A DNA stretch of 64,000 nucleotides, taken from NCBI RefSeq assembly GCF_030463535.1, contig NC_132898.1:25436662-25500661 (forward strand), in the 5' to 3' direction. A program made the position numbers and the translations under genes. Below the pieces are notes generated by a model. The model was not told where the DNA came from. It did not search any database and saw only the letters and a list, made by a program, of their open reading frames with translations. This stretch comes from Salminus brasiliensis (lineage: Eukaryota; Chordata; Actinopteri; Characiformes; Bryconidae). Below are positions 1-11,429 of the stretch, one piece after another. Numbering within the stretch: the first letter of the stretch is position 1; every line of letters starts with the position of its first letter.

Positions 1-136
1 CAGTCAGTGAATATTTTACAGCACATACTGTATATCCTAAGTTACTGAATAGTAGTGTTTTAAAACTGTAAAACTACCAAATAAACCTTGTGTTCAAGGC
101 ATTACAGACAACCACAGGCAGTCAATATCTTCTTAC

Positions 137-3100
137 CCATCATCACCCCCCGACACCATGTGTTCTTCATTAATGAGCTGAACGCAATCGATGGAGCCCC
201 TTTAGAGAGAGATTGGGATGAAGAGAGATGGAGACTGTTAAAGTTTGCAGCCATGTCATGGTTTTAATGCATGTAAAAGGAGATCCTACATTTCCGTCCC
301 TGATGTTTTCATTCCTACTCTAAATGCTCACTGGGTTTTCTCAGAATCCAGATTTACGATTTTTTATTTATTTATTTGTTTTACATCTCAGATCACAAAT
401 GCTGATCTCTGGTCTTTTCCTGCCAGTACAACAGCGCAAATGAAACAACTCCTCACAACTCAACTCCTGCTTTGCATAAAAGAGACACTTGGGTGTAGTA
501 CACCATTCTGCTGTGTGTGCTCGAAGTGAGACTTACTCATGTCCATGAAAGACCAGCTGCGACTCCTCTGCTATTTTCCACACTCTGACTGTTCGATCAC
601 GCCCGCCCGCCGTTACACACCGCTCCCGACCCAGACAGTCCAGACCTGTGATCATGTCCTGGTGACCAAACCTGAAGAGAGACACAAAAGCACACACATA
701 CACAAGTCATGCACTGTCCAGCTCATGCCTTAGACAGGAGAAGCTCACTGCAATAAACCCTGCTCTTCAGGTGCAGAGTGGACCGGTACTTACAGGCTTT
801 CCACGTAAGCATTTTCATTGACATTCCACACTTTGATGGAGCGGTCGTGGGAGGCGCTGTACAGGTCATGCGTTCCTCTCCTGAAGGCCAAACCCTGACA
901 GACAAAGAAGAAACTCAGCAACACAAATATGGTATCATAACATGGAAGATCAGTTCAAAGAAGTGACAATAGAAACACAGTTAGAGGAATGGGTCCAACA
1001 CTTCCACCCACACTCTCTTTAATTCTCTCCCCCTCTCTCTGTAAACACACCGTTAAAGCAGGAGTCCATCAAAGATTAAAGATGCAGAGGAGTTGGGATT
1101 AAGGCGCTGCCACTAAGCCCCAAGGATCGCTGGTTTAAATCCTGTCTCATGCTGCCTGCCATCAGCAGCCAGAGCCTGAAAGAGCACAATTAGCTTTGCT
1201 CTCTCCAGGTGCGTCAATTGATCTCTTTTTCTAGGCTACTTCAGCGTGATGGCAGCTGGCACAGGCATCTGATAGCCGATGCGGCAGAGTATCCGATGCA
1301 GGATACCGATGCTTTCCGCCAAGCACGTTGATTGCCTGGTGACGATGCCTTCAGCATCGGGTTTAAAAAAAGCATAGAGGGAGAGTACTAACGAGTGTGC
1401 TGGGTGATTGGCGGCAGACGACGGCAGAACACTCTTACCGATACAGCACCTCTGTGTCCTGTAAACTTGTAAAGGTGTTTGCATGTAGCTGCTTCCCAAA
1501 TCATGATCAGCTTGTTCACATCTCCTGTGGCCTGTTGGAGAAAAGAAGTGTTCACACACAGTACAGAGCAAACGCATTCAGAAGCAACCGGACTGGTGGG
1601 GTGTAGAAAGGCTATATGTAGATGTTTATGACAAAAGGCAGATCTGAATCAAACCCGATTCATCTTCTGACTTAACGAATGTCAGTCAGAAAAATTATAC
1701 AAAAAGTTGGATGTCTAAATGGTGTATTTGGCAGACGCTCTTATCCTGGCAAGTTGCTGCTACAGAACCACAAGAGAGCAGGTAGTATTTGGGAGGTGGA
1801 TCGTTCTCAGCACTGAAGTGACACTGGCACTGATATGAGTGGACACAGTAGTGCTGCTGGAGTTTTTAAACACCATGTGCACTCTAGTCTAGACATGCCT
1901 ATCTAGTTGGTCCACTTTGTAGATGTAAAGGCAGAGACAAGCTTATCTGCTGCTGTACAGTACAGACCTGCTCTCTGGTGGTCCTGTGGGGTCCCAACTA
2001 TTAAGTACGCAGAGAAACAAATGGACTACAGTCTGGAATTAAAGAACTACAAAGTTCTCCCATATGGTAAGTGGAGCTGATCAAATGGACAATGAGTGTT
2101 GAAACCAGGAGGTGGTATTAAATGTTATGGCTGACTGGTGTCTGTATATATAAACACTACATACATGCATGTGCATGAAGGGATGTTTCTAAAATGTGGT
2201 CACTTGATTGGTCAGAACAGGCCAGCTGTTGCAACCATTACAACCACCAGAAAGGAAATATAGGCTACTTGGTCAAAAACCCAGTATGACATCTGTCCTC
2301 ACCAGGTATTTGCCATCTGAAGAGATGGCCATGCAGAGAATGTGCCCTGTGTGGCCGATGTGCCGTTTCTCTGTTCCTTTTCTTCCTCCGGCTATCTTTT
2401 GCACCTTCTTCCCACTTTCCACATCCCCTACAGACAGACAGAGAGAGACACACATACACACACACAGACACACACTTTAACATTTCCATCCACTAGAGAC
2501 CACAGACTCATTTGCAGACAGTTCACAGAGCCCCTCACCATCCACAGATACACAACACACACAGGATGAATTACAGAAAAGTGCACTTGAATAGAGACTG
2601 AGAGACTACTAGGGTTGGGTACTGTTAACATTTGAACCAATACCGGTACTGATAGCCAGCGGTACTGGCTTCTGTCACCAGAGCAGAGTGAGCACGCTGT
2701 CGTGTGCAGGGAAGAGTGTGAGAATGTGAGCAGTAAAAACAGTGTACTGTGCGCAAGTGCAATTTTACCTCAGAAGGCATTTACGTTTTCAACATTGCCG
2801 CTAGATTAGAGTTGATTAGAGTTATCATAAAGTGTTTGGCACCCAAGTGTGTGTGGTCTCCTCCATAAACAGTACCGAGCAGGTTTACTTGAAATCAGGC
2901 GGAAGTAAAACCTGTCTCGGGTCCATTGCGTAGTTTTTCATGTGAAAAGATGATGTTTTTATTTTAATGATCTAATGATCTAACCACAAGCTAGTACACT
3001 ATATGGACAGAAGTATTGGGACACCTGCTAACTCATTGTTTCTTCCAAAATCAAGGGTATTATATTAAATATATAAAAGATATATTAAAGAGAGTTCATC

Positions 3101-6001
3101 CTGTCCTTGTTGGAATAACTGCTTCTGTTGTCCAGGGAAGGACAACAAATGTTTGATGTTCCATTCCTCCTGTACATGCAGGGGTGTCCACACACATTTG
3201 GACATATAGTGTACCTTATAGTGTCTCATGTACTATTGCATTCTAGCACTGCCCACTCACACTGCGTTTCTCACAAGTGTGCTTTTTGAATGAGGCACAA
3301 TGCAGGGAAGAGAGTTATCTTATTTTAACCATTTTAAATATACAGTTCCAAATGGCCTGCTCAAAGGATAGAGAGGTTGGAAAATGAGGACAGTTACTGA
3401 CCAACAAAAGCTGCACAAACAAATCTGGGATCTTCAAACGTGATAAAATTATACCTGATAATCAAATCTAACAAGGCACAAACAAACAAAACCCCTATGA
3501 TACTTACACTTAATAATGGAGCAGTCTTTAGATGCGGAGAAGATGTGCTTTTCATCTGGGGTGATGACAAGGCATGTGACGGGTAGCTGGTGTCCCCTCA
3601 ACAACCGGATTTCTGCAGGGTCTGGGGCTACAAGCTGGACATGGACAACGACAACATAGAAACATCAGCTTCAAGCACACAGGAGAGAAGTTAAAAAATG
3701 TATATATACACACAATAACCAAAACACCATACCTCATCAGCTATTAATCTCTGCAGTCTGCCTTTCTGCTCCAGCTATTTGAAGGCACAGAGGATAGAAA
3801 GGTTATAGCCTGATTGTTTCAAGCATAAAACAATTCAGTAAAAATACACTACACAAATCTGAGATACCGCACCACATCCTCCTGCAATCGTCCAGCAATC
3901 AGGTCGGACTCGAACTCCTCGTCCTCTGCCTTTTTCTCTTCTGTTCAGATCACAGAAAGGTTTGCGTAAGTTTCAAAACAGCTGTAAGAGCTTCTCCAGA
4001 GGCCTACTGTCAGTCTAAAAAGGACACCTGGGACAGCTATACTTCTGTACATGTATTTACAGAGATGACATTGGTGAACATATTTTGGTGGATTTACTGC
4101 ATCTGGCGTCAGTGATCAAATATGTTTAAATTATTTTTAATTAATTTTTTTCCCCTCCACTAAACGTCTCCTTTATGGTTTGGGATCCAGCTTTCATCAA
4201 CAGTCCTTCCTCACTCACCTTCTTCTCGCAGCTGCTCCAGGTAAAGTTTCGCCAATCGCAGCTTCTTCTCCTGAGGAGTTTCCTCAATCTCCTCGTCCTC
4301 CTCGTTGCCTTTGCGTTTTCTATTTGGACCATCATCACTACACAGGAATAAAGAGGGGCAAGTGAAGCATCATCTTACAGCAACATCAACAGCAACACAC
4401 ACACACACACACACAGTGGAAATAGGCTTACTTTTCATTTTCGGAGTCACTGGATATTTCCTCATTCAATCGTTTGCTGAGTTTTTTCCGACCTCCTTTT
4501 TCACCATCGTTGTCGCCCTGTAAACACCAAAGGTGAAGAGCATCAGTGAGTAATCTGTGTGTTCCACACAGCCAAACAACCAAACACTCATTCACAGTGT
4601 TGTTACATGGCATAAAACATGGCATTCAAGCAATGACCCCACACTACTACATAACCAACACCAGCCTGGACCGTGGACACTACACAGATTAGGTGCACTC
4701 ATTCATGCTGTTAGGTGGTAAAGTCTGACTCTGACTACCATCTTCCTCAGCAAAAACCAAGATTCATCAGTCCAAGCTACGTTTTCCATTTCGTTTTGGT
4801 GAGTCTGTGCCCACTGCAGCCTCAGCTTTCTGTTCTAGGCTGACAGATGTGAAACCTGACGTGCTCATCGATGCTGTGTACTCCAAGATGCTTTTCAGCT
4901 CATCAAAAGCCATAGTCTTTCTGACAGCTGCAACCAATCCGGCCGTTCTCCTGTGACCTCAACAAGGCGTTCTCGGCTGCAGAACTGCTACTCACTGGAT
5001 GGTCTTTCGGATTGTGCTGAAAATCCCAGAAGGTCAGCAGTTCTAGAAATACTGAAAACATCCCTTCTGACACTAACAATTATGCCACAAGCAAAGTCAT
5101 GGAGACCACACATTCTGGAGCATTTCTACTGGTCCATTCATGAAGAACACTGTATGGACAAAAGTATTTGGACAACTGCTCATTCATTGTTTCTTCTGAA
5201 ATCAAGGGTATTAATAATTTATAGTCCTTATTTTGTTGCAGCAACCGCCTCTGTTGTCAAGAAAGAAGGCTTTGTACTACAGTTTGGAGCATTGCTGTGG
5301 GGATTTGATTGCATTCAGTGTGACAAGTGAGGTCAAGATGTTGGATGATTACCTCTCCAATGTTCAATGTAAAAATACTTTGTTTCAAGTAATTCTGAAG
5401 CATTTCTATATGGCCATTAATGAAGACCAACTGCCAAAAGAAGACAATATCAGTTTTTCTGTCATATATATATATATATATATATATCAATATGAACCTT
5501 ATGCTAATAGATTCTAGATGGACTAAAAACTTCACTGCAGTACAAAAGGTTACTCAGTACCTAAGCAGTGTTTTACTTCTTGATAATAATAAAAAAAAAA
5601 GCTGTTACTGATTAAAGTGACTCTTGATTGCTCGACTATGGATATCTGAGCTGCTCTACACTTCTGTACACATACTGTACACATCATGCACTGCAGTAGC
5701 TGGAGGTAAAGCTACTAGCTCCCATTTAAAATCAGTCCCTCAGATTAGATTCCTGTAAAGAACAAATATACCCCAAAACCAAACCACATTCAAACGTAGA
5801 GCATTTCCAGCTCTAGTGCACTAAACTGAGAGGAATTGAATATTTACAGTTTTTGCAGCCACGGAGAAAAGCAGGGCTACATCACAGCTCCTGCTTCAGC
5901 TACTACAACTCAACTCTTACCTTCCTTTTCGGCCCTGTCGTCTTGTCTCCTCTACCGGGAGCCGCAGAGGCGGATTTCTTCTTTATAAAGAAAGAAGACA
6001 T
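137..6001 (-). CDS. rrp9: U3 small nucleolar RNA-interacting protein 2 (RRP9), partial: exons 1-11, C-terminus outside window
   Basis: This is a WD40 component of the nucleolar U3 snoRNP, which acts in 18S rRNA processing. Exons on the minus strand: 5921-6001, 4432-4517, 4219-4337, 3873-3940, 3733-3774, 3508-3634, 2303-2427, 1439-1531, 794-894, 537-671, 137-199. All junctions have GT/AG sites and keep frame, giving 346 complete codons of about 475 in the human protein. The start is the ATG at 6001 (MSSFFIKKKSASAAPGRG). The N-terminus is lysine-rich, followed by an acidic stretch with NEEISSDSENEN (exon 2) and EKKLRLAKLYLEQLREE (exon 3). WD repeats begin at about residue 142 (LLRGHQLPVTCL), then HIGHTGHILCMAISSDG, TGHRGAVSGLAFRRG, FGHQDMITGLDCLG and HGHEGSIDCVQLINEEHM. 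Family assignment rests on recalled similarity to human RRP9 and is strong. The end of the beta-propeller is missing only because the window stops. Confidence 0.95.
1088..1415 (+). mobile_element. tRNA-derived SINE in rrp9 intron 8
   Basis: It shares AAGGCGCTGCCAC, a B-box-like GGTTTAAATCC, TTGCTCTCTCCAGGTGCGTC and the 3' block AGTACTAACGAGTGTGCTGG with the other SINE copies here. Its 3' end lies about 25 bp from the splice donor of rrp9 exon 8 (exon edge at 1439). Confidence 0.55.
1727..1775 (-). mobile_element. Short L2-like or SINE 3' tail
   Basis: GGCAGACGCTCTTATCC is the reverse complement of the GGATAAGAGCGTCTGCC tail common to fish L2-like elements and their SINEs. Only this tail is recognisable. 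Confidence 0.45.
1790..2150. repeat. Interspersed repeat, first of two copies in the window
   Basis: It shares blocks in the same order with 45380-45786: AGTGCTGCTGGAGTTTTTAA (inverted in the other copy's first part), TGGTGGTCCTGTGGGGTCC, CAGAGAAACA, ATGGACTACAGTCTG and GTGGAGCTGAT. I do not know its name. Confidence 0.6.
2610..2965. repeat. Probable interspersed repeat in rrp9 intron 6
   Basis: It begins GGGTTGGGTACTG and has ACCAATACCGGTACTG blocks that resemble a common fish dispersed repeat. The edges are uncertain. Confidence 0.35.
2995..3213. mobile_element. MITE with 31-bp terminal inverted repeats (rrp9 intron 6)
   Basis: The left end TACACTATATGGACAGAAGT pairs with the reverse complement of the right end TTTGGACATATAGTGTA over about 31 bp with a few mismatches. 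TA at both ends fits a Tc1/mariner target-site duplication. Length is 219 bp with no coding capacity. Relatives lie at 5147, 12852, 21595, 41513, 47281, 49495, 52843, 58603 and 63105. Confidence 0.75.
4680..5145 (-). repeat. Dispersed fish repeat, probably DNA-transposon-derived (rrp9 intron 1)
   Basis: Blocks such as CAACAAGGCGTTCTCGGCTG, CAGAACTGCTACTCACTGGA and CAGAAGGTCAGCAGTTCTAG match a widespread teleost repeat that I know by sequence but cannot name securely. No coding frame survives. Confidence 0.5.
5147..5450. mobile_element. MITE-related fragment (rrp9 intron 1)
   Basis: It begins CACTGTATGGACAAAAGTAT, close to the terminal repeat of the 2995-3213 element, and shares its TTTCTTCTGAAATCAAGGGT interior. 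The right end is not clear. Confidence 0.5.
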
Positions 6002-6467
6002 GATCCTCTACAGTCCAGAGCCGCTTCTGCTTTTAATAATCTGTGTTTTTCTTCTGTCTTCGCCTCGGTTTACACTTTTAAACTCCACATGGGGGGATTC
6101 GCACATGCAGCTCCCTCTGCTTCTTCGTGTGGGCTGCGTTACATGTGTGTTTCCTCACTACTGCCCCCTACAGCAGCGGAGAGGAGGAGGAGGAGGGGGG
6201 GGGGTACACTCACACAACAGAAGCGCACTGAGGCTCTGACACAGCAGCCTGTCTGAGAGCGGGGCAGTGCAGACAGGGTGCGCCTGTCACTGCCCTGCAC
6301 TGTTAAAGCTAAGAGTCTCCAAAGCGACTCAAACAAGCTGTATATCATTTTCTAATAAACACACCATTAATAATGAATATCTGTTCAATGTTTAATTTAT
6401 TTGTTAACAATAACTGTTCTTCACATATACAACAACAAAAAACTAATATTATTATTAGAATGTGCTT

Positions 6468-6470
6468 TAA

Positions 6471-6520
<50 letters not shown>

Positions 6521-6530
6521 CAATATTGAA
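6468..6530. repeat. (TTA)n microsatellite
   Basis: A run of TTA/ATT trinucleotides. A related mixture of AAT and TTA runs follows at about 6660-6870. Confidence 0.9.
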
Positions 6531-6940
6531 TTATATATAAATAATAGTTTCATGCATTTTTATCTAAATAATGTTTCATGTTCACATTTATACTAACATC
6601 ATATCATATTCATTTATTTCAAATATTTATATTGTATAATATGTTGTTAATATCTCCAATATTATGTTAATTATTATTAATAATAATGATAAGAAGAAGA
6701 AGAACAACAATAGATACAAATAACAATAATAAAATTATAAATACAGGATCACTATTATTATCAGCATCAATAAACAATAATAATAGTAATATACTACTAC
6801 TACTACTAATAATAATAATAATAATTATTATTATTATTATTATTATTATAGTAATAGTAATAGTAATAATAATAATACTCATGTATTTATTTATTTTATT
6901 TTTTATATATATTTTTTTTTCAGACAGAAATTTACACTTC

Positions 6941-6957
6941 TATACACGTGTGTGTGT

Positions 6958-7007
<50 letters not shown>

Positions 7008-7035
7008 AAGAGTCTGAGTCTATACACGTGTGTGT

Positions 7036-7076
<41 letters not shown>

Positions 7077-7095
7077 AGAGTCTGAGTCTGAGAGG
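6941..7095. repeat. (TG)n microsatellite inside a duplicated unit of about 78 bp
   Basis: CTATACACGTGTGTG, a TG run and then GAGTCTGAGT occurs twice in direct order, starting near 6941 and 7019. The flanks were therefore duplicated together with the dinucleotide tract. Confidence 0.85.
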
Positions 7096-7204
7096 GCATC
7101 TTCACTTGCTCTCACTTTCACATGAATATGTGATTGACTGTTGCTATGGGTTACTTACCCCCCCCCCCTTCACACATACACAATCTGGCCAGCTGTTTCT
7201 TCCC

Positions 7205-7241
7205 TCCCTCTCTGTCTCTCTCTCTCTCCCTTGCTCCCTCC

Positions 7242-7296
<55 letters not shown>
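7205..7296. repeat. (CT)n polypyrimidine tract
   Basis: Nearly pure CT/TC with a few interruptions. It lies immediately 5' of the candidate untranslated exon that ends at 7561. Confidence 0.85.
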
Positions 7297-7299
7297 GCC

Positions 7300-7561
7300 C
7301 CGCTCCATCAGTCGCGGAGCATCCCTGCTGTGGTTCACCTGCTGCCTCTAACCCACCTGCTCTTCACTGGTCAGTGATAAACGCTGTGATAAACGCCTGC
7401 TGGGTCCGTCACCACAGAGCCTCCACACAGATCTGTGTTTGCAACCAAACAAAAGATCTCAGCAGGACAGAGCCGGACAGCCAAGCACACCAAAACCACA
7501 TCTGGCCATAAGATCGCTTATACTAAGAGTGGAGATTTGGGACCTCCGAGCTGGACACCAG
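7300..7561 (+). other. Candidate 5' untranslated exon, possibly for the GPR61-like gene
   Basis: After the CT tract the sequence becomes mixed and more GC-rich. It ends in a strong splice donor, CCAG followed by GTGAGT at 7562. No open frame here looks conserved. The next gene on this strand is the GPCR at 14041, which has a plausible acceptor (CAACAG) near 13952. Joining the two is inference; I can see the donor but not a transcription start. Confidence 0.35.
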
Positions 7562-8379
7562 GTGAGTTTTATGCATGACTCAATATACATATATATTTAT
7601 ATACATATTTTTTTCTCACTGTTATTATTATTATTATTATTATTAATAATAATAATAATAATTATGTTTTATTTATTTATAATGTTCTCTCACTTTTAGA
7701 GAGTTCTAGATAACAGCAGAGAGTGCTGTTAAAATTGTTGCTGTAATGATAATACAGAGATTATAATAATAAAGTTATGATAACATGGTAATAATAACAT
7801 AATACAACCCACTTATAGGAAAACAAGGGTGACTTCACGTGCACAACACTATACTCATGAATTACACACAGCGGAAAGCTCAGTACTGAGTAAACAGCGT
7901 GTGTGTGAGCGTGTGTGAGTGTGTATTCCGGTCCAGGCAGGATTATGGTACACCTGTGCTTGTGTGAGGCTAATGGATGTTAATGAAAGCGCGCTGTGTG
8001 TCCAGCAGAGTCCCTAATGAGGATGAAGAGCAAACACTATTGCTTCACCACACACACACACACACACACACACTTACACACAACCTCTTAACCTTTACTT
8101 ATTATTAGTGGTGTCAATCTCTGACCTCACAGTGATTCGATTAGATTATGATTCTTTAGGCACAAACTTCATGATTCAGTTCAGGTTGATTCTATTCTTT
8201 TAGTTTTGATTCAGAATCATTTTAATGGTTCTTAGCTTGTTTGGTTTACTTCTTTAAAACCGTTTGGTGACGGTTCTCTAAACTTTTTAAAAGGTTCTTC
8301 TTACTCATAAACCTCAGTTATGAAAATGAATCACTAAGGAAGCAACTATTGAAAGCTTCTTTAAGGAACTTTGGTTCCA

Positions 8380-8880
8380 TTTTGGCTCCACATTAGGGAA
8401 CCAACAGTGAATTTTCCATGGCTGTGGTTCTCAGGGCCCTCATGTGATTCACAACTTTGCACCAAACCAATACAGAAACTGAACACCCCTTTTTGAGAAC
8501 CACTGTTCTTTTAAAATAACCCTTTTTGGTTCCAGTTTTGGTTCCATTTTAGGGAACCAAGTGTGGTTTCACAATGGCTGTGGTTCTCGAACAGGTTCTC
8601 AGGGGCCTCAGATGATTCAGAGCTTGGTTAATACCAAAAGGGAAACTGAACACACCATTTTGAGAACCACTGTTGTTTCAAAAGAACCCTTTTTGGTTCC
8701 AGTTTTGGTTCCACTTTAGTGAAAGTAGAGAGGTATTTTATGGCTGTGGTTCTCAAATTGGTTGTCAGTGCCCTCAGATGATTCACATGTTTGCTTGAAC
8801 CCAAAACAGAAACTGAACACCCTGGTTTGAGAACAACAGCTCTCTAAACAGAACCCTTTTTGGTTCCATTGTGAATGTAA
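8380..8880. repeat. Degenerate tandem repeat, about 160 bp period, three copies
   Basis: GGCTGTGGTTCTC recurs near 8420, 8576 and 8742, spaced 156 and 166 bp. Each copy carries the same following blocks: a CCTCA-GATTCA stretch, AAACTGAACACNC, a TGAGAAC block and AACCCTTTTTGGTTCCA. The copies have diverged, and none is open for any length. Confidence 0.75.
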
Positions 8881-9754
8881 GTTTTTTAAAAGCACTAAAT
8901 GTTTACTTCACCAGTTTAGAGACCAGTTCTCCAAAGCAATTTCAAAGGGAAGTTCCATCATTTTTCTAAAATGCTTGTAAACAGTCATTTAAAGTGGGTT
9001 TGGTGTGAAATGATTCATCAGGTCAGAATCTTCTCAAAGCTATGATGAAACAGTGTCTCAGGCATTAGGCACTGTATTCATAACCATTTCTACTCTTTAG
9101 ACGCCTGGTTCCACTCACCACCACTGTGTACAATTCTGACCTTGTTCGTCTCTCTAGAATGGAGCGTTTCACAACGTTTCAAACCCACTCTGAATGACTT
9201 TGTTTACATCATAAAAGCTGAATTATGCAAGTGGACACTGATGTGGCCAAGAATGTGACAAATTATGGTGGTCTTTTCATGCAAATCTTAGGTTTTCTCA
9301 AGGACAAATAAAAAATAAGACAGGCCCAAGTGTCCAGACAAAAGAACCAATAGGGATTCTCCCCAGCGTCCCTTTTCAGTCTGTCACTAGGATTAGTTTG
9401 TGTCTACAGAACCTGTCACTCGTTTCTGGACGTAATCTGTGTGTGTAGTTTCTGAGCTTAATCTTGGTTATGACAGCTGTCCTCATGTGCTGTTATTTTG
9501 GACGGGTCACGCTTCTCAGCTCAGCATCAAATCAAACGCTAGGTCAGCTGAGCTTCTGAAGGATTCAGTCGATTCCTGACCTCAGCTGTTGTTGTTTCTG
9601 GGTGCAGTCAGATGGTGTTCAGCACAGCTGATGGTCAGTCAGAGGTACATCAGATCTGGTAGGTCTGGAAAACATTGATGATCTGGTTTCAGTGGCATCT
9701 GTCGGGGATGTATTAGTCAGTTCTGGAATTTGATGTGTTGGAAACAAAAGTACG

Positions 9755-10075
9755 AATCTGAGCCACTTTGACCAGAACCAAATTGTGATGGCCAGACGAC
9801 CGGGTCAGAACATCTTCAAAACATCAAGCAGGTCTTTTGGGGTGTTCCCAGCATGCAGTGGGTGGTACCTACCAAAAGAGCTCCAAGGAAGGACAACCAG
9901 TAAACCACTAACAGGGTCATGGGCACTTAATGCATCAGTGATGCTCATGGTGGCCCCACCTCACAACTTACAGGGCTTACAGGATCTACAGGAACATTTT
10001 GGTGTTCTAGATACCACAGGACACCTTCAGCCACCTTCACCTTGTGGCTGACTGGTGTAAGCAGTAATAACACCA
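9755..10075 (+). mobile_element. Internally deleted Tc1/mariner-like transposon copy
   Basis: The translation retains pieces from both ends of a Tc1-type transposase. An N-terminal helix-turn-helix-like stretch (ARRPGQNIFKTSS near 9788, then TTSKPLTGSWALN) is followed directly by a C-terminal stretch (APPHNLQGLQDL near 9955). The catalytic middle, where the DDE/D residues sit, is absent, so this is a non-autonomous relic. A sister copy with the same deletion lies at about 52560-52860. Confidence 0.65.
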
Positions 10076-10094
10076 GAGACGGTGATAACTGAAA

Positions 10095-10395
10095 GTGATC
10101 TTAGGGGCCCTGAGTGGTCCAGCGGAATAAGGCGCTGCCACGAATACTGAAAATGCTGCTAGCCATTGGCAGGGGAAGCCCCAGGAGACCATGATTGGCC
10201 TTGCTCTCTCCGGGGCATGTGGAGGGCACTTTCTCCCCACATCATTCAAGGGCAATGCTGGCCAGTACTGGCATCTACTGGATACACACCATTTTCCTCT
10301 GAGTGCGTTGGTTGCTCTGCAATGCTCTCTCTGTTAGGAGCATTGCATGTGATAAGGAGGAGAATATGTATGGGTTGGGTGATTGCTGATCGAAA
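10095..10395 (+). mobile_element. tRNA-derived SINE
   Basis: It starts with a tRNA-like A-box region (CCCTGAGTGGTCCAGCGGAA, then AAGGCGCTGCCACG). A conserved body follows, with GCCATTGGCAGGGGAAGCCC, CTTGCTCTCTCCGGGGCATG and a 3' part near GTTGGGTGATTG. Related copies lie at 1088-1415, about 11430-11710, 21410-21540 and about 24180-24320. Confidence 0.6.
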
Positions 10396-10995
10396 TTGAC
10401 GAAAGGCTTTCCTATCCTTCCTCTGCGCACCATCAGACCCCTGCAATTGATCCAGAAATCAGCGGCACGGGTCGTCTTCAATGTTTCTAGGTTCAGCCAT
10501 GTTACTCCTCTGCTGCATTCTCTGCACTGGCTTCCTGTGGCTGTCTGTATCAGATTCAAAACCCTGACACTGGCCTACAAAGCCAAGAATGGACCAGCCC
10601 CTCCGTACTTGATGGTAATCGTCAAAAGAGTCAAGAGCCCTTCGAGCTTTAAGTATGGCTCGACTTGACCCGCCATCCTTTAAGATCCTCGGGAGACATG
10701 CATCCAGACTTTTTTTTCTGTCCTTGCACCGAAGTGGTTGAACAAACTACCCCTGGGTGTCTGAGTCGCTCGCTGTCTTCAAACTCAGACTGAAGACCCA
10801 CCTCCTTCAGGAGTACTTCAGCGAAGTGCAGTGTTGACTATTGTCGTCTCCATACTGGCTTTTGTATTTAGTAGTATTTAAGCTTAGAGGTATCTCTGGA
10901 TCTTAGTCTATACACTCAAGCTAAGGGTATTATTCAGAGTAAACAGCGAAGCACATTTGTAAGTCGCTCTGGATAATGTAAATGGAAATGGAAAA
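10396..10995 (+). mobile_element. 3' fragment of an L2-like non-LTR retrotransposon
   Basis: Translation gives a reverse-transcriptase C-terminal signature: LQLIQKSAARVVFN, then HVTPLLHSLHWLPV, CIRFKTLTLAYKAKNGPAPP, and in another frame VFKLRLKTHLLQEYF. It ends in TAAGTCGCTCTGGATAATGT and an AAATGGAAATGG tail, typical of fish L2-like elements. A frameshift and early stops show that it is dead. It directly follows a SINE, so the pair may be one composite insertion. Confidence 0.75.
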
Positions 10996-11429
10996 AAGAA
11001 ATCAGGATTTCACACATTTGTTTCCTCTTTGTAGTTTAGTGTTAGAATGTGTCATAGTTTTGAGATAGCCGGCCTATCAGTCTTATATAACAGCCATAAA
11101 CTCACAGAGTCCTGTTCACATTAATAATCACAACATGCTAAACTGGAGACAGCAAAGCAGATTACTGAGGACTGGCAAAAACATGCCACATGCACAGAGT
11201 GCTGTGGGTGTATGACCACAGCATTTTGGGAAATTATGCATGGAGAACATGCATGTGTGGATGAGGGGGTGTGTGCATATTTGTGTGCACTTGTTTTGGC
11301 AAATTATTAGGACAATGTCCAATGGTTTAGGGTTAGGCCTTAAACACCTTTAAACACCTTAAATGACTTTGTGAATAATTCTGGATCAACACATTGACTT
11401 CCATTGAAAGTTAAGCAGGTTTTTACCTT

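Larger units (their letters stand above)
6002..7300. other. Intergenic region between rrp9 and the gpr61 side; rrp9 promoter plus microsatellites
   Basis: This holds the 5' flank of rrp9 (about 6002-6350, moderately GC-rich, with a GGA/G tract at 6179-6208). Beyond it lie AT-rich ATT/AAT-type tracts (about 6471-6530, 6660-6870), (TG)n tracts (about 6950-7075), a C run (7159-7169) and a CT tract (7205-7296). The long open frames across the tracts are low complexity. I see no gene. Confidence 0.6.

Noticed and set aside
6686-7351. A 221-codon open frame on the plus strand
   Set aside because: It reads through ATT, TG and CT microsatellites (poly-I, poly-CV and poly-SL), and its composition comes from the repeats.
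10396-10668. A possible host gene with similarity to reverse transcriptase
   Set aside because: It is the broken end of an L2-like element with frameshifts, not a gene of the fish.
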